A stretch of 64,000 nt of DNA from Luteimonas deserti (GTDB lineage: Bacteria > Pseudomonadota > Gammaproteobacteria > Xanthomonadales > Xanthomonadaceae): assembly GCF_013425765.1 (NCBI RefSeq), contig NZ_JACCJZ010000004.1:302368-366367 (forward strand), written 5' to 3'. Each line of letters starts with the position of its first letter. Position 1 is the stretch's first letter. A model generated the notes under the pieces. The model was given only the letters and a program-made list of their open reading frames with translations, ran no database searches and was not told the DNA's origin. Positions 20,550 to 31,589 of the stretch are shown here, in pieces. The translations under genes were made by a program, and so were the position numbers.

Positions 20550-20954
20550 TCATCCCCCGTCTGGGAGATGCAGCTGGACGCGCAGGACCGAGCGGATCAC
20601 GTCGGGCAGCTCACCCAGCGTGTCCTTGTAGACCAGCCCGTCGCCGACCGGCAGCGTCTCGCCGGGCAGGCCCAGGGCCGAACCGGTCAGGAACACCACC
20701 GGCACGCCGGGCCGCAGGGCACGGGTCATCTCCAGCGCCTCGGCGCCGGAGAACCCGGGCAGGTTGACGTCGGAGAGCACGATCTGTGGCGCGAACGCCG
20801 TCAGCGCCTCCGCCAGCCCCGCCTGGCCGTGGACCACGCGGATCTCCGCCGCGACCCCGGCGTCGACCAGGGCCAGCTCGGTCAGCTCGGCATCGTCGCG
20901 GGAGTCGTCGAGGATCAGCACGCGCAGACGGCCGCCGTCGGCAGCAGAAATCAT
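20550..20954 (-). CDS. Single-domain response regulator
   Basis: 134 residues, receiver domain only. LILDDSRDD holds the acidic pocket, the phospho-acceptor aspartate is in IVLSDVNLPG, and FLTGS and VYKD supply the conserved Thr/Ser and lysine. No output domain, so it should act by protein contact. The ATG at 20954 is 5 bases after the stop of the response regulator upstream, completing a kinase-regulator-regulator operon. Confidence 0.82.
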   Translation of the reverse strand: MISAADGGRLRVLILDDSRDDAELTELALVDAGVAAEIRVVHGQAGLAEALTAFAPQIVLSDVNLPGFSGAEALEMTRALRPGVPVVFLTGSALGLPGETLPVGDGLVYKDTLGELPDVIRSVLRVQLHLPDGG

Positions 20955-20959
20955 CCGAA

Positions 20960-21400
20960 CTACTCGATCTCGGGCGCTTCGTTGAGCACGGCCCAGAACT
21001 TGCCGAGCGTGCGCACCGCGTCGAAGAACTGGTCCACGTCCACCGGCTTGACCACGTAGGCGTTCACGCCGAGGTCCCAACTGCGGGCCAGATCGCTTTC
21101 CTCGCGCGACGAGGACAGGATCACCACCGGCACACGCTTCAGAGTTTCGTGATCGCGCAGCTGTTTGAGCACCTCGAGGCCGTCCATGCGCGGCATCTTG
21201 ATGTCGAGCAGCAGCACGGCGGGGTCGCCTTCCGGGCGGTCGGCATATTTGCCACGGCGGAACAGGTAGTCCACCGCTTCGACGCCATCCTCGACGTGCA
21301 CGATCGGGTTGACCAGATGGGCCTCGCGCAGCGCATCGATGGCCATTTCGGCGTCATGCGGGCTGTCCTCGGCGAGGAGGATCGTGCGGATATCGCTCAT
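20960..21400 (-). CDS. Single-domain response regulator, Rcp1-like
   Basis: 146 residues, receiver only. LLAEDSPHD gives the acidic pair, LLLDIKMPRMDG the phospho-aspartate, VILSSS the switch residue and VVKPVD the lysine. The insertion VDYLFRRGKYADRPEGDP is typical of Rcp1-type regulators paired with phytochrome-like or CHASE-type kinases. The start at 21400 lies two bases after the kinase stop, so it is the direct partner of the kinase upstream. Confidence 0.87.
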   Translation of the reverse strand: MSDIRTILLAEDSPHDAEMAIDALREAHLVNPIVHVEDGVEAVDYLFRRGKYADRPEGDPAVLLLDIKMPRMDGLEVLKQLRDHETLKRVPVVILSSSREESDLARSWDLGVNAYVVKPVDVDQFFDAVRTLGKFWAVLNEAPEIE

Positions 21401-21402
21401 GT

Positions 21403-23211
21403 TCAGGGGTTTCCGGAGGTTGGAGATGCGCCGGCGAGCTGGGTGGCCGCAGGCAGAGTGAAATGGAAGATAGCGCCCTTTCCGGGCTCGGCCTCGGCCC
21501 AGATGCGGCCGCCGTGGCGCCCCAGCACGCGACGCACGCTGGCCAGGCCCACGCCCGTGCCGGGGAATTCGCTGGCCGAGTGCAGGCGCTGGAACACGCC
21601 GAACAGCTTGCCCGCGTACTGCATGTCGAAGCCGGCGCCATTGTCGCGCACGCTGAACTGGTAGCCGCCGTCGTCGCTGCGCTTGCAGTCCACCTCGATC
21701 CGCGCCGGCTCGCTGCCGACGCTGTACTTGATGGCGTTGCCGAGCAGGTTCAACCACACCTGGCGCAGCATGTTCTCGTCGCCGATCACGATCGGCAGCG
21801 GGGTAACGGTCCACTCGATGCGGTGGCTGGGATTCTCCGCGCTTGCATTGCTGTCGAGCATCGCCCGGGTATCGGCCACCATCGACTGCAGGTCCACGCT
21901 CTGCAGGCGCATCGCGTTGCGGCCCAGGCGCGAATACACCAGCAGGTCGTCGATCAGCGAGGCCATGCGCTTGGCCGAGAAGCCGATGACGCCCAGGTAA
22001 TGCGTGGTCTTCTCGTCGACGCCGTCGCCCAGGTGCCGGCCCAGCTTGTCGGCGAAGCCCGCGATGTGCCGCAGCGGCGCACGCAGGTCGTGCGAGACCG
22101 AATAACTGAAGGCCTCCAGCTCGCGGTTGACGTCCGAGACCTGTTCCACCTTGCCCTCGAGCTGCTGGTTGAGCTCGCGGATCTGGCGTTCGCTGATCGC
22201 CTGGGCGGTGATGTCGGACGCGGTGATCAAAGCGACCGCATCGCTGCGGTCGGGCAGCGGCATGCGCTTGGCGTTGAGCAGCATCGTGCGCTCCACCCCG
22301 TCGGCGGTGGACTGCGCCAGCCGGTAGTCCCACAGCTCGCGGTCGCGTGCCAGCACGTCGTGCAGGCGGCGCAGGGTTTCCGGGTTGTCCCAGGCCCCGT
22401 CGCCCAGTTCCGCCAGGCGCTGGCCGCGGATGTCGCGCTCCACGCCGTAGAGCTCGGCGAACGCGGCGTTGTGCATCACCACGCGCTGCTCGCTGTCGAT
22501 CAGCACGATCGGCTCGCGCACCGTGTCGAGCACCGCGAGGGCCCGCCCGCTGGCCGAGGCGGCCACACGCTCGGCCGCCAGACGTCCGCTCTGCTGACGC
22601 AGCGCAAAATAGGCCGAGGCCATCAGCAACAGCAGCTGCACCACCATTGCCGCCCAGCTGGCGACCTCGGCCTGGCGCTTGGCCACACGGGCCTCACCGG
22701 TACGCACCTGGAGCAGTTCCTCTTCGGCCGCCACGATCTCCTGGATCTGCGTCTGGATCGTGTACAGCATGATCATTTCGTCGATCTGCCGGTTGGTGGA
22801 CTCCGGCCCGGCCGCCAACACCGAATCGATACGTGCAAGACGCTGAACGAGCGCATTGCGCAGCTCGCCCAGGCGCACCTGCTGTTCTGGGCTGTCCCGG
22901 GTGAGCGCCATCACCTGCTCGAGGTTCGGCAGTACCCGGCCCTGGGAATCGGCGATACGTTCGCGCAGCAACGGGGTGTCGATGCCGCGGCTGCGGGCCA
23001 ACGCGGCCCCCTCGAGGCTGCGCGCGTCCGAGGCCACAAGATGGATCAGGGTCTGCACCTCTCGCGTGTGCATCACGGCCTCCGTCGCCAGCTCGGCCTG
23101 GCGCATCGCACCGCGAATGATCAGGAAGGGTCCGATCACGATCAGCGCGATCAACAGCGCCAGCACCGGCATGCGCCAGCGGCTGAAGGGTGATTGGGCT
23201 CTGTGCGGCAT
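21403..23211 (-). CDS. CHASE3-like/PAS sensor histidine kinase
   Basis: 602 residues. A first membrane helix (PVLALLIALIVIGPFLIIRG), a helical CHASE3-like periplasmic region up to about residue 180, a second helix (VVQLLLLMASAYFAL), a PAS domain (VLDTVREPIVLIDSEQRVV), then HisKA with the phospho-accepting histidine in SVSHDLRAPLRH and HATPase motifs (NLLGNAIKYS, DNGAGFD, GTGVGLA). It should phosphorylate the two receivers encoded directly downstream (gaps of 2 and 5 bases). The ATG at 23211 is chosen because it leads directly into the first helix. The signal is unknown. Confidence 0.87.
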   Translation of the reverse strand: MPHRAQSPFSRWRMPVLALLIALIVIGPFLIIRGAMRQAELATEAVMHTREVQTLIHLVASDARSLEGAALARSRGIDTPLLRERIADSQGRVLPNLEQVMALTRDSPEQQVRLGELRNALVQRLARIDSVLAAGPESTNRQIDEMIMLYTIQTQIQEIVAAEEELLQVRTGEARVAKRQAEVASWAAMVVQLLLLMASAYFALRQQSGRLAAERVAASASGRALAVLDTVREPIVLIDSEQRVVMHNAAFAELYGVERDIRGQRLAELGDGAWDNPETLRRLHDVLARDRELWDYRLAQSTADGVERTMLLNAKRMPLPDRSDAVALITASDITAQAISERQIRELNQQLEGKVEQVSDVNRELEAFSYSVSHDLRAPLRHIAGFADKLGRHLGDGVDEKTTHYLGVIGFSAKRMASLIDDLLVYSRLGRNAMRLQSVDLQSMVADTRAMLDSNASAENPSHRIEWTVTPLPIVIGDENMLRQVWLNLLGNAIKYSVGSEPARIEVDCKRSDDGGYQFSVRDNGAGFDMQYAGKLFGVFQRLHSASEFPGTGVGLASVRRVLGRHGGRIWAEAEPGKGAIFHFTLPAATQLAGASPTSGNP

Positions 23212-23347
23212 CGGAGGCGGACTCGGGCGCGGGCGGAGTGGCGCGCAATGATGCCGCATCCTCCCCTGAACACGGGATCATGGCCGAGCCCCCGACCGGC
23301 TGGCAATGCACCGTGCGCCGGCGTCGGGTACCCGGTGTCACCCCTGA

Positions 23348-23353
23348 TAGAAT
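23348..23353 (+). promoter_or_regulatory. Probable -10 element of aceE inside a short dyad
   Basis: TAGAAT 56 bases before the aceE ATG. It lies in the loop between CCCTG and CAGGG arms, so a regulator binding the arms would cover the promoter. Confidence 0.4.
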
Positions 23354-23409
23354 CCAGGGTCCGATCGACCCCTACACGCGCGCGCCTGCGCGCTGCGCTG
23401 GAGCCCCCA

Positions 23410-26100
<2,691 letters not shown>

Positions 26101-26118
26101 CAAGTAAGAGGGGGTGCT

Positions 26119-27309
26119 GTGCTACACGGAAATAGCAAGCTTCTAATCAAGACCCTCGAGGAGAGCGAGCTTTTAGAGGGTCGGTACTCCAAGATCAGGC
26201 TTGTTAATATCGTTGATGGCGAGAAGCGAGGGCATTTTTCTCTCGTTTTTCGAGCGACTGATGAAATTGATGGAAAAGACGTTGCTTTAAAGTTTCTTGA
26301 TCCGGATCCAAGTAAAAGTGATCAGTATCGATCCGCTTGTTTTAGGCGGGAGCATGAAATTCTAGAGTCCCTAAGAGGGGCCGCTCGTTGTTTGCAAGTC
26401 AGGTCATCTTGCGTTTCATACGAGCTGAGGGTTGCTATCCCCGAGCAAAACTTGGATCTGGCGATTCCTGCTCCATTCTTCGCTGCTGAATGGATTGAAG
26501 GTGATATTGACAAGCATTTCGAGAGCCAAGAGCAATCAGGTGCAATTGAAAAGCTCGAAATATTCAATCTTGTCGTCCTCGCGGTCGAGGGCTTGCACAA
26601 GCGAGGAGTTTTTCACAGAGATATCAAAGCAGACAATTTTAGAAGTCGCTTAGATGGTACGCCCCTCGGAGAGGTGGTGGCGATTGATTTAGGTACATCT
26701 GCTCGCTCAGAGTCAAAGCCAATAGCTCATTACACAGGTCCTGTGGGGCTTCTTATGTACTCCGCTCCCGAGGCGTTTTGCGGAATGGCTGGTGATCGTG
26801 CAATCGCTCCGCATACCGACATGTTTGCTTTAGGTTGCATGCTGTTTGAGATGTTTCACCCGGAGGATTATCAAACCGCCTACAGAGCCAAGAATCCTGA
26901 CTTTGATATCAGATTCTCTGCTCTAAAGGCGCGCATTGACGCTGAGCCCCGGCACGAAGCTAGGGTGGTCGCTTGGGAGAAAAATGCGCCTAAGCTATTT
27001 CAAGGGCTTTCACCTGTAAAATTGGATGCGGCTTCATCTGCTCCAGCCGCTATCTCCGGGCTTTTGTCGGAGCTGATTGATCAGATGACACGCCCCGATT
27101 TTCGCTCCAGAGAGTCATCGTTCGAACGCGTTAGGCGAGTTTGCCATTCCGCCATACGGACTTTGAGTAATGAAGCCCTCGCGAGGCACCGTTCGCAGCA
27201 AGTCGCAAAGCAGCGGCAGGCAAAGGCAGCTAAGGCGATTGCCCGCGCTGAGCGAAGTCGAAATCGACTAGCGCAAATTAGGAGCGGAGGAACCGATGGA
27301 AACATCTAA
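26119..27309 (+). CDS. Serine/threonine protein kinase in a low-GC unit
   Basis: 396 residues with a complete eukaryotic-like kinase domain: ATP-binding lysine 58 in VALKFL, a candidate alpha-C glutamate near 78-80, catalytic loop HRDIKADN at 166-173, DLGTS (in place of DFG) at 190-194, APE at 216-218 and DMFALG at 234-239. No membrane helix, PASTA or other sensor is present. The C-terminal 50 residues are a basic helix rich in Arg, Lys and Ala. The start is a GTG at 26119 preceded by AGAGGGGG. GC is about 48% in sampled lines against 67% in aceE, and codons such as TTA, AGA and ATA are common, indicating transfer. Paired with the TPR gene overlapping its end. Confidence 0.88.
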   Translation: MLHGNSKLLIKTLEESELLEGRYSKIRLVNIVDGEKRGHFSLVFRATDEIDGKDVALKFLDPDPSKSDQYRSACFRREHEILESLRGAARCLQVRSSCVSYELRVAIPEQNLDLAIPAPFFAAEWIEGDIDKHFESQEQSGAIEKLEIFNLVVLAVEGLHKRGVFHRDIKADNFRSRLDGTPLGEVVAIDLGTSARSESKPIAHYTGPVGLLMYSAPEAFCGMAGDRAIAPHTDMFALGCMLFEMFHPEDYQTAYRAKNPDFDIRFSALKARIDAEPRHEARVVAWEKNAPKLFQGLSPVKLDAASSAPAAISGLLSELIDQMTRPDFRSRESSFERVRRVCHSAIRTLSNEALARHRSQQVAKQRQAKAAKAIARAERSRNRLAQIRSGGTDGNI

Positions 27310-29119
27310 GCCACCAGAGGTTGCCCCCGCTCTATCTGCTGATCCTGCTCGCTTCGAGATTGTCTTCGCAGAAGACCCGAAAAGCGCACTTTCTCTCATT
27401 TCGCCGCCTTTGGACGACATCCTTGAGATGTCCGAGCTGCGCCGCCAAGCGTACTCTTTGAAGGAAGATGGTCCACAGCTTGAAACATTGAAAGCTGCGG
27501 CGATTCAGCGTCTTCTAGAACTCCAGAGGAAGACCGACAAGTTCTCAAATTCTTCTACTTTTCAGAACCGACTGGCCAACCTCCACGGACTGGTCGGCAA
27601 TAGTTCTCTTGAGCGCGAAGCAACTAAAAGCGCGGCTCGGTTGGCCACGGATCCGTTCTTCTCCAGAAAGCTCGGCGATATGTATGCGAGGCTTGGCGAG
27701 AGAGGTGATGCTGTTTCCATATTTGAATCAAGTTGGGAGGGCGACTCCTATTCGGCTCTCAGGCTCGCTTCTTTTGGTGTGATTGATCAGGACTTCGAGC
27801 GGGCAGCCTTATGGATTTCTAGAGCTGTGGGGCTGAATCCCGCCGGATATGCCGAGCGCCTTTTTGAAGGTGCTTTCAGGTTAGTTCAGAATGACTTTTC
27901 TGGTGCCATATCCTCATTAAGGATCGCGTTAGATGAGCGCCCGAACTCCTCGGTTGCATACGCAAATTTAGGGTTTGCCTATATTGGGAACAACATGCCA
28001 GACAGGGCATACGCAGCCCTGAAAAGATCGATTTCTTTCGATCCGTTCAATAAAAGCGCCCTAGTTGCCTTTTCTGACGTTTGTGCGTTTCTGGATAAGA
28101 ACTATGAAGCAGTGCATTCGCTAAGGTCCTTTGTGGAGTTTGAGCAAAAGGATGATGCGATTTGGGCGCGCTTGGCTAGATCTCTACTTCGCACTAACCA
28201 GTACGATGAGGCTCTATCTGCTCTAAAGATGCAGGGCGCTATCAAAGCTAGTGTGAGCCTCTGGAATAATATTGCTGTTGTTTATCATCGAAAGAAAGAT
28301 ACGGTGCGTGCAGTTCAAGCTTTTAAGCATGCTCTTTCGATGGATTCCGAGGGCGGGCTTGAGCAAGAAATTTTTGTGTCGAAGAACATCGCTTCTCTTA
28401 TGTCGAGTATGGGACAGTTTGATCAAGTTCTCAAAGTTACGGAGTCCATACTAAGTCAAGATACTGACTACCACATCGGAAAGACCGACAAGATTGCCGA
28501 CCTCTATTCTGTTCATATGAACGCCCTAATAAAGACTGGGCGCTCTAACGAAGCATTTGATCTTGCGCACAATCTGCTCGATGTAAAGGGAGTTTCACAC
28601 AAGCTAATCCGTTGGATTTTCTTCACTGAATCTTCTTTTCTAGGATTGTCGCGTACTAACGATGCGAGGCTTTCCCGCCTCCTTGATGACTGCTTGAGGG
28701 ATGACTCTATCCTGCGATATAGGGATCTTCCCGTAATAAACAATTTGGCCTTTGCTTTGGCCGAGATAGGTCGCTTGGAGGAGGCGTCTTATTTGCTTAG
28801 CAAGGTTTCGTACGGGCTTCATAAGGATGCGTACCTAACAGCAACCTTAGGCCTGATAAGTGTCAGGAAAGGTAATCTTGCGCGAGCCGAAAAACTCTAC
28901 AGAGAAGCTATCGGACTTGCCGTAACCTCACAAGACAAAACAAGAATTAGGCAGAAGATGAACGTCGAGTTGGGCAGGGCGCTCATCTCAAAGGATGCAA
29001 GAAGAGGAAGGAGGCTGTTGCAGAAAGCTGTTAGCGAGACGTCTGGAGAGCGAACTCTCGTGAAACAAGCCAGTGCTGCGCTGGATAATGCCGAAGCGGT
29101 GCTAAGGTCTCAAAGTTAA
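27296..29119 (+). CDS. Tetratricopeptide-repeat protein partnered with the Ser/Thr kinase
   Basis: 607 residues. Degenerate TPR units run from about residue 120 to 370 (for example SVAYANLGFAYIGNNMPDRA and WNNIAVVYHRKKDTVRAVQA) and again near 505-560 (TATLGLISVRKGNLARAEKL). No signal peptide, membrane helix or catalytic domain is seen, so it is probably a cytoplasmic scaffold or substrate. Its ATG lies inside the kinase gene (14-nt overlap) behind a strong GGAGG, so the two are co-translated. GC is low (40-53% in sampled lines). Its TAA stop is formed by the first bases of a repeat copy (TAACGGTGCCAGGTT), suggesting the 3' end was set by a rearrangement. Confidence 0.85.
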   Translation: METSKPPEVAPALSADPARFEIVFAEDPKSALSLISPPLDDILEMSELRRQAYSLKEDGPQLETLKAAAIQRLLELQRKTDKFSNSSTFQNRLANLHGLVGNSSLEREATKSAARLATDPFFSRKLGDMYARLGERGDAVSIFESSWEGDSYSALRLASFGVIDQDFERAALWISRAVGLNPAGYAERLFEGAFRLVQNDFSGAISSLRIALDERPNSSVAYANLGFAYIGNNMPDRAYAALKRSISFDPFNKSALVAFSDVCAFLDKNYEAVHSLRSFVEFEQKDDAIWARLARSLLRTNQYDEALSALKMQGAIKASVSLWNNIAVVYHRKKDTVRAVQAFKHALSMDSEGGLEQEIFVSKNIASLMSSMGQFDQVLKVTESILSQDTDYHIGKTDKIADLYSVHMNALIKTGRSNEAFDLAHNLLDVKGVSHKLIRWIFFTESSFLGLSRTNDARLSRLLDDCLRDDSILRYRDLPVINNLAFALAEIGRLEEASYLLSKVSYGLHKDAYLTATLGLISVRKGNLARAEKLYREAIGLAVTSQDKTRIRQKMNVELGRALISKDARRGRRLLQKAVSETSGERTLVKQASAALDNAEAVLRSQS

Positions 29120-29150
29120 CGGTGCCAGGTTGGGATAACGGCGCCGGGTT
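29117..29150 (+). repeat. Two copies of the TAACGG(T/C)GCC(A/G)GGTT repeat
   Basis: TAACGGTGCCAGGTT at 29117-29131 and TAACGGCGCCGGGTT at 29136-29150, in tandem. The first copy supplies the stop codon of the TPR gene. Confidence 0.75.
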
Positions 29151-29181
29151 TGAAGCTCGCGGCGATGGCGCGACAGAGGAG

Positions 29182-29205
29182 GCTAACGGTGCCAGGTTCA
29201 CTTAA
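29182..29205 (+). repeat. GCTAACGGTGCCAGGTTCAC repeat copy
   Basis: Full copy, continuing as TTAA; the converging membrane-protein gene ends with its TAA stop inside it (29204-29202). Identical over 24 bases to the copy at 30063-30086. Confidence 0.85.
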
Positions 29206-29837
29206 GGCGCGTCATCGACTGCATGGCGCTGTTCCGAGTCGGCGTTGATGCGTCGAATCCATGATTCGCCAACCCGTTCGGCGATCTTCAGGGCTTCGCC
29301 ATGCCAAAGGCTGAGAAGCGCCGCGGCGATCATGACCGTGGCGAGGATTGCGTACGCCCACTGGTTGAAGCCGCCGGCGCGCGTTGCGAGATACGCAGCA
29401 AGCGCGCCCACGCCTGCGAACAGGAAGTAGCGGAGCGTGGGCCAGTGGCGGAGGAGCGCGCGAATCCGTGCGCTGCGATGTGGCGTGTACTTCCAGGCGA
29501 CGGCTCGGGTCGCCGGGTCGTAATCAAAGAAGTCCCACAGCTCCGATAGTTCCAGCAGGGCTTGGCTCGTATGCGGGTGCGCGAGCGCGTTGCGGATGAC
29601 GTGCGCCGGCAGGTGTGTGCCGTAGAGATGGCGGATCGTCACTTCGAGCCAAAGGTCATCGTCGATGCGCGTGGCGTCCCAGTGTTCGAGAAACTCGCGC
29701 CGATGTTGGCTGCGGCGTCCATGCAACCGGAACAGGCCGCGTACCGCATACAGAAGCAGGGCAAACAGCACCACGGGAATGAAAAAGCCGGCGCCGCCGG
29801 CGGCAATGACGTCCCTGATCAATTCAATTCCCTCCAT
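29202..29837 (-). CDS. Small inner-membrane protein of unknown function (intact member of a locally duplicated family)
   Basis: 211 residues with three predicted membrane helices: one near the N-terminus (FIPVVLFALLLYAVRGLF) and two near the C-terminus (YFLFAGVGALAAYLA and WAYAILATVMIAAALLSLW), separated by a polar helical domain with WDFFDYDPATRAVAWKYTP. The signature LWHGEALK followed by VGESWIRRINADS recurs in three decayed copies downstream (30083-30278, 32325-32420 and 33865-34050). The stop lies in a repeat copy. The start is the ATG at 29837. Function unknown; copying suggests accessory status. Confidence 0.72.
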   Translation of the reverse strand: MEGIELIRDVIAAGGAGFFIPVVLFALLLYAVRGLFRLHGRRSQHRREFLEHWDATRIDDDLWLEVTIRHLYGTHLPAHVIRNALAHPHTSQALLELSELWDFFDYDPATRAVAWKYTPHRSARIRALLRHWPTLRYFLFAGVGALAAYLATRAGGFNQWAYAILATVMIAAALLSLWHGEALKIAERVGESWIRRINADSEQRHAVDDAP

Positions 29838-29855
29838 GGGCGAGCGGGCTGGGTA

Positions 29856-30062
29856 TCAGCGAGCCAAGAGCGTCGCACGATAGCTGACAGGATCGAGACG
29901 GCAATGCGTGCCGACTGCACCGGGCAGCATGAACATGCGCGGTGACTGTCTGAAATCGAACAGGCGATAGAGATGGAACTGTTCGGCATGCGCATCCGAG
30001 AACGCCGCCTCGTTCGGTGAGATGAAGAAAGGGGTCTCTGCCAAATAGGCCGTCGTCTTCTG
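29856..30062 (-). pseudogene. C-terminal fragment of a DUF3883 (NOV C-terminal-like) protein
   Basis: About 68 codons read KTTAYLAETPFFISPNEAAF, then AEQFHLYRLFDFRQSPRM and CRLDPVSYRATLLAR, then a stop. This matches the end of DUF3883 domains, where KTT, TPFF, N, Y.LYR.FDF and P are conserved. The reading frame begins abruptly at the edge of the repeat copy at 30063-30086, with no start codon and no N-terminal part, so it is a remnant. DUF3883 proteins are often found with restriction or other defence genes (established association, not proof here). A second broken DUF3883 copy lies at 38530-38805. Confidence 0.7.
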
Positions 30063-30086
30063 GCTAACGGTGCCAGGTTCACTTAA
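30063..30086 (+). repeat. GCTAACGGTGCCAGGTTCAC repeat copy
   Basis: 24 bases identical to the copy at 29182-29205. It forms the junction between the DUF3883 fragment on one side and the second membrane-protein copy on the other. Confidence 0.85.
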
Positions 30087-30278
30087 GTCGAGTCATCGAC
30101 TGCTGCTTGAGACGTGGATTCGGCATTGATGCGCTTGATCCACGCCTCGCCCACCGTCGCCGCCGATTTCAATGCTTTGCCATGCCACAAGCTGAGGAAC
30201 GCGGCGGCGATCATGATCATGGCCAGGATCGGAAACACCCATTGGTTGAAGCCGCTGACATGTGTAGCTGCGTAGCAA
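30083..30278 (-). pseudogene. Truncated second copy of the 29202-29837 membrane protein
   Basis: About 64 codons corresponding to the C-terminal third of the intact protein: SGFNQWVFPILAMIMIAAAF, then LSLWHGKALKSAATVGEAWI, then KRINAES and VDDST before TAA. The intact gene reads GGFNQWAYAILATVMIAAAL and VGESWIRRINADS at the same places. The copy starts exactly at the edge of the repeat at 30279-30300 and ends in the repeat at 30063-30086, so it is a repeat-bracketed fragment with no start codon. Confidence 0.78.
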
Positions 30279-30300
30279 GCTAACGGTGCCAGGTTAACTT
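30279..30300 (+). repeat. GCTAACGGTGCCAGGTTAAC repeat copy
   Basis: One-base variant of the family, same orientation as the others, at the 5' edge of the truncated membrane-protein copy. A weaker relative (GCTAAAGATGCCGGTTTCAC) follows at 30343-30362. Confidence 0.8.
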
Positions 30301-30509
30301 CGAGCTCGCGTCAGCGGATCGAAATTTGCTCAAAGTCGGGAAGCTAAAGATGCCGGTTTCACGGAGCGCGAGAGCGCAAAGTGAAGGGTTCAATTCTCGA
30401 CAACGATGCGCTCGCTGGAGATCACCTCAAGGTGCGATCTTGATCCGTTCAATGAGCACCTTACGCTCCGACGGGGCCTACCGCGCCAATGCTCGTCTTT
30501 TCATGCGAA
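30301..30509. other. Non-coding stretch with a degenerate repeat
   Basis: No gene was recognised. Apart from the degenerate repeat copy at 30343-30362, nothing was identified. The region lies at the 3' end of the PhzF-family gene. Confidence 0.35.
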
Positions 30510-31376
30510 TCAAGCCCGCACTACACCTCCGATCCAACACCCTGTCACATCGGAATGCGTGTGCTCGAAACGGATAGAGATCTCAGACGGATGACCCATG
30601 GCGCGTCCCTGGCGAACCCGCAACGCCGCCAAGGTGGGTGGCAGGAGGTCCTGCTCACGCAAGCCGAACGCAAGGGCTGCCGCCGCAATGCCGGTCGCCG
30701 CGTCTTCCGGATATCCAGACGCTTTGGGGAATTGGCGTGCGTCCACGATGCCGGGATCCGCGCCAACCGCGTAGGGGTAGAGTCCGGTCGACCCAAGCCG
30801 CTCGCAGAGGGTCGCGACGCGAGAAAAGTCCGGGCGCAATGCGTCGAGCGCACCGATGGAGCTGATCGGAACCAGCGTTTTGACCCGGCTTGTCCTCGCG
30901 TTCTGGATCGGCCCATCACCTAAGGCTGCCGGTTCGATGTCCAGCAGGCTCGCAATCTCTGAGCGTAGATCGGGGCACGCCAGAGTCTCGACATGACCCA
31001 CAGGCTGCGAAATCTCCACAGCGACTTCGGCATCGCCCGCACGGTTGATCAGGGCCTCGACCATTCCACTCGGCGTGTGGATACGCAGACGGTCCTTGCT
31101 CAGGCGTCCATGCCGCTCGAGTAGCCACACCGCGCCGACCGTCACGTGGCCGCACATCTCCATTTCATGGTTCGGCACCCAGAAACGCATTGCCAGATCA
31201 GCGTCACTTCCGTCTGGCGGGGGCAACACGAAGCCACTCTCGTGCCTATGCTCACGCGCCACGTCGCGCATTGCGTCATCGCTCATTCCTCGAGCGTCCA
31301 GCACGATGGGCGCAGGATTGCCGCCATTCGGGCCAGCGCAGAAAACATGCACGAGGTGGATCGCTGGATGGGCCAT
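30510..31376 (-). CDS. PhzF-family protein (isomerase/epimerase fold)
   Basis: 288 residues, the usual PhzF length. The catalytic glutamate lies in EHRHESGFVLPP, and the family motifs NHEMEMCGHVTVGAVWLL and SGYPEDAATGIAAAALA are present, the latter in place of the more usual GNPATAAA. It has the diaminopimelate-epimerase-like two-lobe fold. The family includes the phenazine enzyme PhzF, but no other phenazine genes are nearby, so the substrate is unknown. The start is the ATG at 31376. It stands among gene remnants but looks intact and has host-like GC. Confidence 0.83.
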   Translation of the reverse strand: MAHPAIHLVHVFCAGPNGGNPAPIVLDARGMSDDAMRDVAREHRHESGFVLPPPDGSDADLAMRFWVPNHEMEMCGHVTVGAVWLLERHGRLSKDRLRIHTPSGMVEALINRAGDAEVAVEISQPVGHVETLACPDLRSEIASLLDIEPAALGDGPIQNARTSRVKTLVPISSIGALDALRPDFSRVATLCERLGSTGLYPYAVGADPGIVDARQFPKASGYPEDAATGIAAAALAFGLREQDLLPPTLAALRVRQGRAMGHPSEISIRFEHTHSDVTGCWIGGVVRA

Positions 31377-31589
31377 TTCTGCTCTCGGTGGTTGCGCCCG
31401 ATATGGGTGTCAAGGCTACTTTGGTACGCGTGCGGGCTACGCAACGACCAGACTAGGCGCGAGCCGGCGCCGAAGTAGTGTCGTCGGCGCTTGCAAAGCA
31501 GTCGCACGACAGCCTCCAGTCAGCGCTACCTTTGTTCAGGACCATCACCCGCACCGCGCGCATGACACCCGACGCCTCGCATCCGCCTC

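Noticed and set aside
30510..31376. Phenazine biosynthesis cluster
   Set aside because: Only the PhzF-family gene is present; such single genes are widespread without phenazine production.
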